64,000 nucleotides of DNA from Mesorhizobium mediterraneum (lineage in GTDB: Bacteria > Pseudomonadota > Alphaproteobacteria > Rhizobiales > Rhizobiaceae): the NCBI RefSeq assembly GCF_002284565.1, contig NZ_NPKI01000046.1, forward strand, positions 403,583 to 467,582, in the 5' to 3' direction. Made by a program: the position numbers and the translations under genes. This document shows positions 15,864 through 24,308 of this stretch, piece after piece. Each line of letters opens with the position of its first letter. Within the stretch, counting starts at the first letter, position 1. The notes below the pieces were generated by a model. That model searched no databases, was not told the origin of the DNA, and saw only the letters and a program-made list of their open reading frames with translations.

Positions 15864-16726
15864 GCCTCGAGGAAGTCCAGGGCCTTTTCCACGAAGGCGC
15901 CGTGATACTGGAAAATGGCCGTATGCCCGCCGTCCTCGTACAGGACCAACTCGGCATTGGGAAAGCGCCGTGCCAGGTCGACGGAATTGCTGGTGGGCAC
16001 CATTCTGTCGTGATCGCCATTCACCACGAGGACCGGGTGCCGGATACGCGATAGGTCGGCAGGGCGCTCCTGGCCAAAGGCACGGACTGCCTTGAGCTGC
16101 TGGTTGAAGGCGCCGAGCGCGATGGGTTTGTCGCGGTCATTGGTCCGTTCCTTCAATCGCTGCAGAAACGCGCGCGCCGCCCTCTTGCCGTTGGGGCTTT
16201 GGGTGAAGAAGAGGTAGTTCTTTGGATCCTTGATGGTCAGCGCGGCGCGGATCATGTCGAAGATGGTGACGAACGTCACCCTGTCGATGCCGGCACCCCC
16301 GGCTGGGCCGGTTCCGGCGAGGATGATCTTGCGAACCAGACCAGGTTCCAGCTGAACAATCGCCTGGGCGATGAAGCCGCCAAGAGATAGGCCGAGAAGA
16401 TCGACCTGCTCGAAACCGAGGGCCCGGATGAAGGCGATCGCGTCGCGGGCCATCGCCTCCACCGTGTTGGGAGTGGAGCCGCCTGATGCGCCAACACCAC
16501 GGTTATCGAAGGTAATAACTCGCCGTTTTGCGGCAATGCCATCGACCACCCGGGGATCCCAATTGTCGAGAACCGCACTCAGATGGGTAAGAAAGATCAC
16601 CGGTACCCCGGTTGTGGGCCCGAGTTCCCGGTAGGCGAATTTCGTACCGCCGACGTCGACCGTTTTCGTCGGCACGTCCCTGTGTTTGATGATCGCGGCA
16701 GGTCGCGATAGCTGATGCACGTTCAT
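15860..16726 (-). CDS. Alpha/beta hydrolase
   Basis: 288-aa alpha/beta hydrolase-fold enzyme. The nucleophile elbow is GLSLGG (Ser114), with probable catalytic Asp in VNGDHDRMVP and His in EDGGHTAIFQ. The oxyanion region is THLSAVLDNW rather than the common HG motif. Substrate unknown; the pattern resembles haloperoxidase/hydrolase-type members. Start at 16726 overlaps the stop of the TetR gene (ATGA), so the two are translated together and the hydrolase is very likely under TetR control. The stop codon is contributed by the adjoining palindromic repeat, so the last residues may differ between strains. Confidence 0.88.
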   Translation of the reverse strand: MNVHQLSRPAAIIKHRDVPTKTVDVGGTKFAYRELGPTTGVPVIFLTHLSAVLDNWDPRVVDGIAAKRRVITFDNRGVGASGGSTPNTVEAMARDAIAFIRALGFEQVDLLGLSLGGFIAQAIVQLEPGLVRKIILAGTGPAGGAGIDRVTFVTIFDMIRAALTIKDPKNYLFFTQSPNGKRAARAFLQRLKERTNDRDKPIALGAFNQQLKAVRAFGQERPADLSRIRHPVLVVNGDHDRMVPTSNSVDLARRFPNAELVLYEDGGHTAIFQYHGAFVEKALDFLEA

Positions 16727-17325
16727 GATGGTTTCCTTTCTTGTGGCTTGTCGTTCTCGCGGGGCTGGAGCAGCGCCTTCGCCGCCACCGAGCCAGCCTC
16801 AAGAATGCGATCGGACAGTTCGGTCCCGTTCACCGCGCGCGACAGCTCAAGCGTGCCGATCAGGGTCGCAAAGACGCCGAACGCGACATCTTCGGGATCG
16901 CGGGCGTCGGGCGTGAGTTCGGCCGCCACCTGGCGTACGAGCTTCAGCAGGTGTTCGGCGTAGACTTGGCGCGTATCGGCCGGCTCACGCGCAATTTCGG
17001 GTAACAGCGCGGCTGAAGCGCAACCTTTGCCGGGATTGTCCCGGTGTTCCGCCGACAGATACGTGTCAATGGCCATTGACAAGCCGCCGGCGGCCAACAG
17101 CTCTTGAATCTGGGTCGCCTGAACCTCCAGGGCCGCCGCCACACTCTCGCGCACAAGCGCCGCCTTGGACGGAAAATGGGGATAGAAAGCTCCATTGGTC
17201 AGCCCCGCTTCGCCCATGATGCCGGCGATACCTGATGCAGCGATGCCGTCGGAACGAAACCGTTCGGTCGCAACATCCATAATCCGCTGCCGCGATGCGT
17301 CTTTCCTGCCCTTCTCGTAACGCAT
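16723..17325 (-). CDS. TetR family repressor
   Basis: 200-aa regulator. The N-terminal helix-turn-helix covers about residues 10-55, with the TetR signature GIAGIMGEAGLTNGAFYPHF. The C-terminal ligand domain resembles the TetR_C group found next to quinone reductases and hydrolases. The ATG follows GAAGGAGAAA. It is divergent from a quinone-oxidoreductase-like gene, and a long inverted repeat in the 108-bp gap (17346-17392) is the likely operator, through which it would control both itself with the hydrolase and the oxidoreductase. Inducer unknown; carbonyl or quinone stress is a guess. Confidence 0.9.
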   Translation of the reverse strand: MRYEKGRKDASRQRIMDVATERFRSDGIAASGIAGIMGEAGLTNGAFYPHFPSKAALVRESVAAALEVQATQIQELLAAGGLSMAIDTYLSAEHRDNPGKGCASAALLPEIAREPADTRQVYAEHLLKLVRQVAAELTPDARDPEDVAFGVFATLIGTLELSRAVNGTELSDRILEAGSVAAKALLQPRENDKPQERKPS

Positions 17326-17345
17326 GTTTTTTCTCCTTCGATCAG

Positions 17346-17392
17346 CTATTGCATTACGGTCATATTATCACTAAATGATCGTAATGCAATAG
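17346..17392. promoter_or_regulatory. Inverted-repeat operator for the TetR repressor
   Basis: Arms CTATTGCATTACGGTCAT (17346-17363) and ATGATCGTAATGCAATAG (17375-17392) match at 17 of 18 positions as an inverted repeat, with an 11-bp spacer. It sits between the divergent TetR and oxidoreductase genes, 20 bp from the TetR start and 41 bp from the oxidoreductase start, so binding would block both promoters. The total of 47 bp is long enough for two repressor dimers. Confidence 0.82.
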
Positions 17393-17433
17393 GGACACGT
17401 CGCTCCGGGTCTCCTCAATTTGGGAAAGCAACA

Positions 17434-18435
17434 ATGAAGGCCTTCATCGTCGATCGATACGCAAAGAACGCTCCCCTGCGGCTTGGAGAGGTTCCGGAGC
17501 CGGAAGTAGGGGAGAATGACGTGCTGGTGCAGATCCATGCCGCCAGCCTCAATCTGCTGGACTCCAAGATCAGGGACGGAGAATTCAAACTCATTCTGCC
17601 ATATCGCCGGCCCTTCGTTGCAGGCCATGACGTGGCCGGAACGGTCATTCGCGTCGGCTCGAAAGTCCGACAGTTCAAACCGGGCGACGAGGTCTATGCG
17701 CGACCACGCGACGGTCGGGTCGGGACTTTCGCCGAGCACATCGCCATTAATGATGCGGACGTGGCCCTGAAGCCGAAGAACCTCAGCATGGAAGAGGCTG
17801 CGTCCATTCCCCTGGTGGGGCTAACCGCTTGGCAGGCGCTGGTTGAAAGGGCGAAGCTGAAGAAAGGACAGAAGGTCTTCATTCAGGCTGGTTCCGGCGG
17901 AGTGGGAACATTCGCCATTCAATTGGCAAAGCACCTCGGCGCGACGGTCGCCACGACAACCAGCGCGTCCAACACGGATATGGTCAGGAATCTGGGCGCC
18001 GATGTCATCATCGACTACAAGAAGGATGACTTCGAGAAAGTCCTTTCGGGCTACGACGTCGTCCTGAACAGCCAGGACAACAAGACCCTCGAAAAGTCGC
18101 TGCGTGTGTTGAAGCCGGGTGGTCTCGCCGTTTCGATCTCCGGTCCGCCCGACGCTGCGTTTGCCAGGGAGAAGGGTCTGAACGTGGTGCTGAACTTGGT
18201 CATGCGCGTTTTGAGCGCCGGCATCAGGCGGCGGGCCAAACGCGCAGATGTCCGATATTCGTTCCTGTTCATGGCGGCCAATGGCGAGCAGTTGACCAAA
18301 ATCACGTCTCTCGTCGAGTCGGGCATCATCCGCCCGGTCATAGATCGGGTCTTCCCGTTTGAGCAGACCAATCAGGCCTTGGCCTACATCGAGCAGGGCC
18401 GCGCCAAGGGCAAGGTTGTCATCAAGGTGAAATAG
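17434..18435 (+). CDS. Zinc-free MDR-type NADP-dependent oxidoreductase
   Basis: 333-aa medium-chain dehydrogenase/reductase of the quinone oxidoreductase group. It begins MKAFIVDRYAKNAPLRLGEV, with the family stretch RRPFVAGHDVAGTV, and has the nucleotide site QAGSGGVGTFAIQLAKHLGA (GSGGVG 153-158). The cysteine cluster of zinc alcohol dehydrogenases is missing, so it is probably an enone or quinone reductase. Preceded by GGGAAAG. Divergent from and probably repressed by the TetR protein. Confidence 0.9.
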   Translation: MKAFIVDRYAKNAPLRLGEVPEPEVGENDVLVQIHAASLNLLDSKIRDGEFKLILPYRRPFVAGHDVAGTVIRVGSKVRQFKPGDEVYARPRDGRVGTFAEHIAINDADVALKPKNLSMEEAASIPLVGLTAWQALVERAKLKKGQKVFIQAGSGGVGTFAIQLAKHLGATVATTTSASNTDMVRNLGADVIIDYKKDDFEKVLSGYDVVLNSQDNKTLEKSLRVLKPGGLAVSISGPPDAAFAREKGLNVVLNLVMRVLSAGIRRRAKRADVRYSFLFMAANGEQLTKITSLVESGIIRPVIDRVFPFEQTNQALAYIEQGRAKGKVVIKVK

Positions 18436-18476
18436 CTTTGCAAGGCTTCAGGCGACGATCTTCGTTTCCGGCAATC

Positions 18477-19238
18477 CTAATGCCGCAGGATCTTGCTCAG
18501 GAAGGCGCGGCTGCGGTCGGTCTTGGGGTGCGAGAAGAACTCGTCGGGCGTGCCGCTCTCGACGATGGCGCCGGCATCCATGAACACCACGCGCTGGGCG
18601 ACCTTGCGGGCAAAGCCCATCTCGTGGGTCACCACCATCATCGTCATGCCTTCCTCGGCGACCGCGACCATGACGTCGAGCACTTCCGAGATCATCTCGG
18701 GGTCGAGCGCCGAGGTCGGCTCGTCAAACAGCATGATCTTGGGGCGCATGCCGAGGCAGCGGGCGATCGCCACACGCTGCTGCTGACCGCCGGAGAGTTG
18801 CGCCGGATAGGCGTTGACCTTGTCGGCAAGGCCGACCTTGGCAAGCAGCTCGCGCCCGGCCTTCTCGGCTTCAGCGCGCGGAATCTTGCGCACATGGATC
18901 GGCGCCAGCGTCACATTCTCAAGCGCCGTCTTGTGGGGATAAAGGTTGAACGACTGGAAGACGAAGCCGATCTCGGTGCGCAGCCGCGTCATGTTGGTGG
19001 CGGGGTCGCCGAGACGCTGTCCGTCGACCACCAGGTCGCCGTCGCGGATCGTCTCCAGCCCGTTGATGCAACGGATCAGCGTGCTCTTGCCCGAGCCGCT
19101 CGGGCCGCAGACGACGACCACTTCGCGCGGCTCGACGCTGAGCGTGATATCCCTCAGCACATTGAGCGTGCCGAACCATTTGTTGACGCCGCGAAACTCG
19201 ATCATGCCGGTACCATTTTTGCTGCGGTTCGACGTCAT
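18477..19238 (-). CDS. Polar amino acid ABC transporter ATP-binding protein
   Basis: 253-aa ATPase of the GlnQ/HisP type. Walker A GPSGSGKST, Q-loop FVFQSFNLYPH, signature LSGGQQQRVAIARCL, Walker B IMLFDEPTSALDPE and switch His in VTHEMGFA are all present. The start at 19238 overlaps the permease stop by 4 bp (ATGA), which fixes the start; a longer frame exists. Last gene of the Lrp-led operon. It energises uptake with the two permeases and binding protein upstream. Confidence 0.93.
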   Translation of the reverse strand: MTSNRSKNGTGMIEFRGVNKWFGTLNVLRDITLSVEPREVVVVCGPSGSGKSTLIRCINGLETIRDGDLVVDGQRLGDPATNMTRLRTEIGFVFQSFNLYPHKTALENVTLAPIHVRKIPRAEAEKAGRELLAKVGLADKVNAYPAQLSGGQQQRVAIARCLGMRPKIMLFDEPTSALDPEMISEVLDVMVAVAEEGMTMMVVTHEMGFARKVAQRVVFMDAGAIVESGTPDEFFSHPKTDRSRAFLSKILRH

Positions 19239-19909
19239 AACTGCACCTCGCCATGGGCCGCACCCATGCGCTGCTCCAGCCGGCGGGCCAGCATGATCAG
19301 CGGATAGCAAACGATGAAATAGCCGAGGCCGACGAGGAAGAAGACCAGGAGGCCATTCGGCACACGCTGCACCACCAGCCAGCCGACGCGGGTGAGGTCG
19401 GTGAGCCCGATGGCTGAAACGACCGAAGAATCCTTGATCAGCAGCACATACTGCCCGACCAGCGGCGGCAGCACGATGCGCATCGCCTGCGGCAGCACCA
19501 CCTGGCGCATGCGCTGCCAGCGCGACAGGCCGGACGCCAGCGCCGCCTCGACCTGGCCGGTCGGCACCGAGCGGATGCCGGCGACGACGATCTCGCAGAT
19601 GAAGCAGGCGGCCAGATTGGTCAGCGCGATGATGCCGGCGGTGAAGGCGTCGAGCTCGATGCCGAGTTCCGGCAGGATGAAGAAGATCAGGAAGATCTGC
19701 ACCAGGAACGGCGTGCCGCGGATCAGGTCGACCCAGGCGCCGATCGCCCCGCTGATCAGCCGGTTGCCGCCGGTCCGCAGGATGCCGAGGCCAAAGCCGA
19801 TCAGCGTGCCCAGCACCAGGCTGATCAGCGACAGCATCACGGTCATGCCGAGGCCGCGCAGGGCGAGGGGATAGCTGCCGGCGATGCTTTGCAGCTGCTG
19901 CCAGATCAT
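19235..19909 (-). CDS. Polar amino acid ABC transporter permease (second)
   Basis: 224-aa inner-membrane permease of the HisM/GlnP type with about five helices. The N-terminal segment LGMTVMLSLISLVLGTLIGFG and the EAA loop EAALASGLSRWQRMRQVVLP are typical; RGTPFLVQIFLIFF is the usual conserved stretch. Overlaps both neighbours by 4 bp. Confidence 0.92.
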   Translation of the reverse strand: MIWQQLQSIAGSYPLALRGLGMTVMLSLISLVLGTLIGFGLGILRTGGNRLISGAIGAWVDLIRGTPFLVQIFLIFFILPELGIELDAFTAGIIALTNLAACFICEIVVAGIRSVPTGQVEAALASGLSRWQRMRQVVLPQAMRIVLPPLVGQYVLLIKDSSVVSAIGLTDLTRVGWLVVQRVPNGLLVFFLVGLGYFIVCYPLIMLARRLEQRMGAAHGEVQL

Positions 19910-20577
19910 GTCCGTGCCCCCGCTAGGCCGAGCCAGCGCCCGGACAGCGCCGCCAGTCCCTTCAGCCCGTAATAGAGCAGGAGGTAGAAGGCGGCGATGG
20001 TGATAAAGCCCTCCGCCGGCATGAAGCGGTCGGAGGCGAGCAATTGTCCGGCGCGCGTCAGCTCGGCGACCGCGATCAGCGACAGCAGTGCGGAATCCTT
20101 GACCAGAACGATCGCCTGTCCGAGCAGCGGCGGGATCGTCACCTTGAACGCCTGCGGCAGGATGACCAGGCGCATGCGCTGGACATAGGTCATCCCCGAA
20201 GCGACGCCGGCCTCGACCTGACCGCGCGGGATCGACAGGATGCCGGCGCGGATGATCTCGGCGACATAGGCGCCGCTGTTCAGCGACAGAGCGAGGATGC
20301 CGACGACGAGCTCAGGCAGGATGATGCCGAGCCGCGGCAGGCCGAAATAGAGGAAGTAGAGCTGCGCCAGCAAGGGGGTGGCGCGCACCGCGTCGATATA
20401 GGCTTTGGCCGGGATTCGGAACAGCCGCCCGCGCTGCAGGTTCATGGCGGCGAGCCCAATGCCGACGGCGAGCGCCCCGGCAAAGGAGAGGACAGACAGC
20501 CACACGGTCGTGACGAGGCCCTGCCCGAACAAGGGCAGATATTCGACGATGGTGCGGAAGCTGAAGTTTTCGAGCAT
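19906..20577 (-). CDS. Polar amino acid ABC transporter permease (first)
   Basis: 223-aa permease paralogous to the next gene. Conserved stretches VRATPLLAQLYFLYFG and EAGVASGMTYVQRMRLVILPQ (EAA loop) are present. It forms a heterodimer with its neighbour in this importer class. The 4-bp ATGA overlap with the second permease shows tight coupling; it lies 88 bp after the binding-protein gene. Confidence 0.92.
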   Translation of the reverse strand: MLENFSFRTIVEYLPLFGQGLVTTVWLSVLSFAGALAVGIGLAAMNLQRGRLFRIPAKAYIDAVRATPLLAQLYFLYFGLPRLGIILPELVVGILALSLNSGAYVAEIIRAGILSIPRGQVEAGVASGMTYVQRMRLVILPQAFKVTIPPLLGQAIVLVKDSALLSLIAVAELTRAGQLLASDRFMPAEGFITIAAFYLLLYYGLKGLAALSGRWLGLAGART

Positions 20578-20665
20578 CGCTGGACGGATTTCCCCCGGGC
20601 GAAACGGATTCCGGGCGGCTTCGCGGCGCCGGGGCGCGCGCGAAACCGCTCGGATCTATCGCTGC

Positions 20666-21454
20666 TTAGTGGTCTTTCTTCCAATCTTCGGAATTGACCC
20701 AGTAGTCGAGGTTCTTCTGCAGGCGGCCGTCGACGCTGACCTGGTCGAGGAACAGGTTCATCCAGACCAGCAGGTCCGGCTCGTCATAGCGGGTGGCGAA
20801 GGCAAGCGGTTCCTTCGACAGCAGGTCCGGCATGATGGTGAAGCTGCCGGCCGGATAGGCGGTCGACTGGCCTTTCACCGCCGAGACGTCATTGACGCCG
20901 CAATCGGCTTGGCCGTTGTTGACGGCGTCGAGCAGCAGCGGACCGCCGCCCTTGTAGCTCTTGATGTCGGCATCAGGGAAGGCGTTCTTGGCTTCCTTCT
21001 CGCCGGTGGCGCCGAGCAGCACGGCGATCTTGGTGCCCTTGGCCTTGCAGTCCTCGGCGGTCTTGAACTTGCTGTCAGCCTTGGTGAAGACGGTGCTGCC
21101 CGTATACATGTAAGGTTTGGTGAAGGCGACCTTCATGCCACGCGCCAGCGTCGGCGTCATGTCGGCGACCAGAAGATCGGCCTTGCCCGACAAAAGTGCC
21201 GGGATCAGCCCATCCCAGTCGAAGTCAAGGAAGGTGATCTTGACGCCCATCTCCTTGGCCATCAGCTCGGCGAGCTCGACCGAACTGCCGGTGCGTTCGC
21301 CGGCAGCACCGACGAGCGAGAAGGGCGGTCCCTGCGTCTGCACGGCGACGCGCAACTCGCCGCGCTTGGTGATCTCGTCGAGCGTTCCGGCGCTGGCTGC
21401 GGCAGTGAGGCCGGCGAGCGCAAGGCCTGCTATGAAAAGCTTGGCAATCTTCAT
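20666..21454 (-). CDS. Amino acid ABC transporter substrate-binding protein (family 3)
   Basis: 262-aa periplasmic binding protein. Signal peptide MKIAKLFIAGLALAGLTAAASA, then the family 3 start LDEITKRGELRVAVQTQGPPFS and the ligand-contact stretch DWDGLIPALLSGKADLLVADM, where the Asp/Arg pair of amino acid binders is largely kept (TLARGMKVAFTKPY). Start at 21454 follows AAGGAGGAATG. Its ligand is unknown; the saccharopine-dehydrogenase-like enzyme in the operon points to an amino acid, possibly lysine-related. Confidence 0.92.
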   Translation of the reverse strand: MKIAKLFIAGLALAGLTAAASAGTLDEITKRGELRVAVQTQGPPFSLVGAAGERTGSSVELAELMAKEMGVKITFLDFDWDGLIPALLSGKADLLVADMTPTLARGMKVAFTKPYMYTGSTVFTKADSKFKTAEDCKAKGTKIAVLLGATGEKEAKNAFPDADIKSYKGGGPLLLDAVNNGQADCGVNDVSAVKGQSTAYPAGSFTIMPDLLSKEPLAFATRYDEPDLLVWMNLFLDQVSVDGRLQKNLDYWVNSEDWKKDH

Positions 21455-21563
21455 TGGGCATTCCTCCTTGTTGTCGTTGTTGTTCCACTTTGTTGTTCCA
21501 CCCCTTGGGGTGCTTTTTGAGCGGCAGCGCCGTTGCCGGCGGCGGCCACCGTTCGAAAATCCT

Positions 21564-22727
21564 TCAGTCCCAGTCGATCGTTTCGGATACCCGTATACCG
21601 CGCCGGGCCAATTCGTCGAGGAAGCGGCCATCAGGCACATGCAGCAGCGGGTTGAGCAGGCCGGGCTCGGTGATTTCGCCCCGCGCCAGCATCTGCGCCA
21701 CGATGCTTGCGGGATAGCCGACGCCGAGGCTCATGCCGAACAGGCCGGAGGCGAGATCGCGTTCGATGATCAGGTCCGATGTCACCGTCTTGCGGCGGCC
21801 GCCTTCACTGCCGGTAAAGACGTTGCGCATCACGCAAAGGTCCTTTTCGTCGGCGCCATATTGCAGTTGCGGCCCGAGCAGCCGGCCAAGAAATTCGCGT
21901 GGGCTGGCGCCGACGCCGGGCACCTTGTCTTCAGAGAGGAAGCCAAGCTCCTTCAGAGGCGCCCAGAACGCCGACCAGCCCGGCCAGCGCAGCGAATAGC
22001 GGCCGGAGCGCTGCAACCCCTTGGCGGCGGCAAGCATGCCGGCATAATGCGGTGCGTCGCCATTGGGGAAGGCTTCTAGGCTGCCCAGTCCTTCGACCTC
22101 GATCTGATGGATGAAAGGATTGTCGTGCTGGCGGCCGGCCGGCACCTCGACCCGTTGGCCGTCCTCGACCACCACGCTGTCGCGGTTCTGGCTCATCAGA
22201 ACCATGTCGAAGTTCCAGCTCACCTTGTAGCATAGCGGCTTGGCCATCGCCTTCGGCTCGGGGATGCCACCGCAATAGGAATCGATCGCGGTGATGGCGT
22301 CGAACTGCTTTGCGGCGCGCGCGTAGAGCACGAGGTCGATGCCGGGGTCGAGCCCGCATTCGGTCATGATCGAGACGCCGGCCTTTTGTGCCGCCGGGGC
22401 AAGGTCGGCGATCGTCTTGCCGTAATTGGTGGTGACCAGCGGCGTGCGCGTCGCGATCGCCGCCTGCACCGCCTCGCGCATCAGCGGCTGCGGCAACAGG
22501 TCGATGGCGGCGTCGACACCCACCAGCACCTCCGCCAATACTGGACCGATCGCGCCTTCGGGCACGACGAAGCGCACGCGGTCAAGGTTGGTCAGGCCGC
22601 CAAGTCGGGCTGCCCCATCCGGCGCGGTATCGATGCAGACGACTTCTTCGACACCAGCGCTGGCGACGAGATCGGCGATCGCCGCCCGGCCTTGCAGGCC
22701 GAGGCCGCCGAGAACCGCGATCTTCAT
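21564..22727 (-). CDS. Saccharopine dehydrogenase-like oxidoreductase
   Basis: 387-aa protein. N-terminal Rossmann site MKIAVLGGLGLQGRAAIADL, then DLLPQPLMREAVQAAI and TTNYGK, and MTECGLDPGIDLVLYARA, which is the core pattern of saccharopine dehydrogenase C-terminal-type (Lys9/LYS1-like) proteins. Such enzymes form or cleave secondary-amine links between amino acids and keto acids. Start fixed by a 4-bp overlap with the Lrp gene. Together with the importer it suggests uptake and oxidation of an opine-like or lysine-derived amino acid; that is inference. Confidence 0.83.
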   Translation of the reverse strand: MKIAVLGGLGLQGRAAIADLVASAGVEEVVCIDTAPDGAARLGGLTNLDRVRFVVPEGAIGPVLAEVLVGVDAAIDLLPQPLMREAVQAAIATRTPLVTTNYGKTIADLAPAAQKAGVSIMTECGLDPGIDLVLYARAAKQFDAITAIDSYCGGIPEPKAMAKPLCYKVSWNFDMVLMSQNRDSVVVEDGQRVEVPAGRQHDNPFIHQIEVEGLGSLEAFPNGDAPHYAGMLAAAKGLQRSGRYSLRWPGWSAFWAPLKELGFLSEDKVPGVGASPREFLGRLLGPQLQYGADEKDLCVMRNVFTGSEGGRRKTVTSDLIIERDLASGLFGMSLGVGYPASIVAQMLARGEITEPGLLNPLLHVPDGRFLDELARRGIRVSETIDWD

Positions 22728-23245
22728 GGCATTTCCTTTCGGCCAGTTTCGTCGCGCTTGTTCTCGTCCGACCAGCAGCCTTCCGGCAGGCTGACCCATT
22801 TGTTGCAGGAGGCCATGACGACGAAGGTCTCGCTGCGCACGACTTCGCCCGGCTCGCCCGCGCCGGGGATCAGCTCGCTGGTGACGCGGTAGAGGTCGGC
22901 GACATCGCCGGCCACCGTCACGTCGACGATGATGTCGAAGCGCCCGGTGACCACCGAGGCCGAGTTCACGAAAGGCAGCTCGCAGATACGCTGCGCCAGT
23001 TCCCGCGCCCGGCCGCGCCCCTGCGCATTGATGCCGACGATCGCCGAGATCAGCTCGGGGCGCTCGGTCAGGTTGAGCAGCCCGACGATCTTGAGCAGGT
23101 TGCGGTCCAAGAGGTTGCGCAGCCGCATGCGCACGGTCGGGACGGAGACAGCCATCTTCTCGGCGAGGCGATTGACGCCAAGCTGCGCATCCTGCGACAG
23201 CAGCTTGACCAGTCGCCGGTCGGTCTGATCGAGATGTTCCCGCAA
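22724..23245 (-). CDS. Lrp/AsnC family regulator (TTG start)
   Basis: 173-aa regulator. The helix-turn-helix starts right at the N-terminus (LDQTDRRLVKLLSQDAQ... VPTVRMRLRNLLDRNLL) and is followed by the RAM ligand-binding domain (about residues 65-140), with a C-terminal extension of about 25 residues beyond the usual length. The only plausible start is TTG at 23245: no ATG occurs between it and an upstream in-frame stop, and the next Met lies inside the DNA-binding domain. First gene of the saccharopine dehydrogenase-like/ABC operon, probably its ligand-responsive regulator. Confidence 0.88.
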   Translation of the reverse strand: MREHLDQTDRRLVKLLSQDAQLGVNRLAEKMAVSVPTVRMRLRNLLDRNLLKIVGLLNLTERPELISAIVGINAQGRGRARELAQRICELPFVNSASVVTGRFDIIVDVTVAGDVADLYRVTSELIPGAGEPGEVVRSETFVVMASCNKWVSLPEGCWSDENKRDETGRKEMP

Positions 23246-23498
23246 ACGCCTAGGCTTTCATAAAATGGAATTATCGAAGAAGTTTTCTTTCTGATATGAA
23301 AATAGCCTAGGGACTATTTTTCGAAACTGCAAGTGCGTTCAACCGCTTGTCAACAAGGCAGGATGGCAGGAAACTTGCAAAGCCGGGCAGCCCAGGTGGA
23401 CATTACCGAGGCACGGGCTTCCCCTTGCTGTGTCTCGCCCATCGGCACTAAGCCTCAACCTGAACCAAAGGTCCTCCAAGCCCCGAAACGGAAGCTCA

Positions 23499-24227
23499 AT
23501 GGCACAGAATATCTATGACAGGCCTGAATTCTTCGCCGGTTACAGCCAGATGGCGCGCTCGGTTCACGGCTTGGACGGCGCACCGGAATGGCCGGCAATA
23601 CGCGCATTGCTTCCCGATCTCGACGGCAAGCGCCTTGTCGATCTCGGTTGTGGGTTTGGCTGGTTTGCCCGCTGGGCAAAGGCGCGTGGCGCAAGGCATG
23701 TCCTTGGGCTGGACCTTTCCCGCAACATGATAGAACGGGCCAGGGCCGACACCAGCGACCCGGATGTCGACTATGTCATCGCCGACCTCGACCGCCTCGA
23801 ACTGCCCCAGGCATCGTTCGACTTCGCCTACAGCTCGCTTGCCTTCCACTACATCGAGGATTTCGACCGGCTGGTGAAGACAGTGCATGATGCGCTCCTT
23901 CCAGGCGCGCACTTCGTCTTCACCATCGAGCACCCGATCTACATGGCACCGTCTCACCCAGGCTGGTCGGTCGATGTCGACGGCCGCAAGACGTGGCCGG
24001 TCAATCGCTATAGCGTGGAAGGTCCGCGTACCACCGACTGGCTCGCCAAGGGCGTGCTCAAGCAGCATCGCATGCTCGCAACGACGCTGAACGCGCTGAT
24101 CGAAGCGGGTTTCACCATACTCCGGGTCGAGGAATGGCGCCCAACGGCCGATCAGGTCGCGCAGGCTCCTGATCTTGCCGACGAACTGGAGCGGCCGATG
24201 ATGCTGATTGTCGCGGCGCAACGTTGA
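23499..24227 (+). CDS. Class I SAM-dependent methyltransferase
   Basis: 242-aa methyltransferase. Motif I is VDLGCGFGWFARWAKARGA (near residue 48), motif post-I ends in GLDLSRNM, and SFDFAYSSLAFHYIEDF is motif II/III of the Methyltransf_11 group. The ATG at 23499 (MAQNIYDRPEFF) was chosen because the family starts there; upstream frame to 23430 adds a basic unlikely tail. It stands alone between the Lrp operon and a convergent LysR gene, so the substrate is unknown. Confidence 0.85.
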   Translation: MAQNIYDRPEFFAGYSQMARSVHGLDGAPEWPAIRALLPDLDGKRLVDLGCGFGWFARWAKARGARHVLGLDLSRNMIERARADTSDPDVDYVIADLDRLELPQASFDFAYSSLAFHYIEDFDRLVKTVHDALLPGAHFVFTIEHPIYMAPSHPGWSVDVDGRKTWPVNRYSVEGPRTTDWLAKGVLKQHRMLATTLNALIEAGFTILRVEEWRPTADQVAQAPDLADELERPMMLIVAAQR

Positions 24228-24308
24228 GCGCCGTTTTGGTGGCGGCCTTGACGAGGCCGGTATCCCGGAAGTCGGGGGTTCTGCCAGTGCCGCAGCCGAC
24301 CGAGGGCA

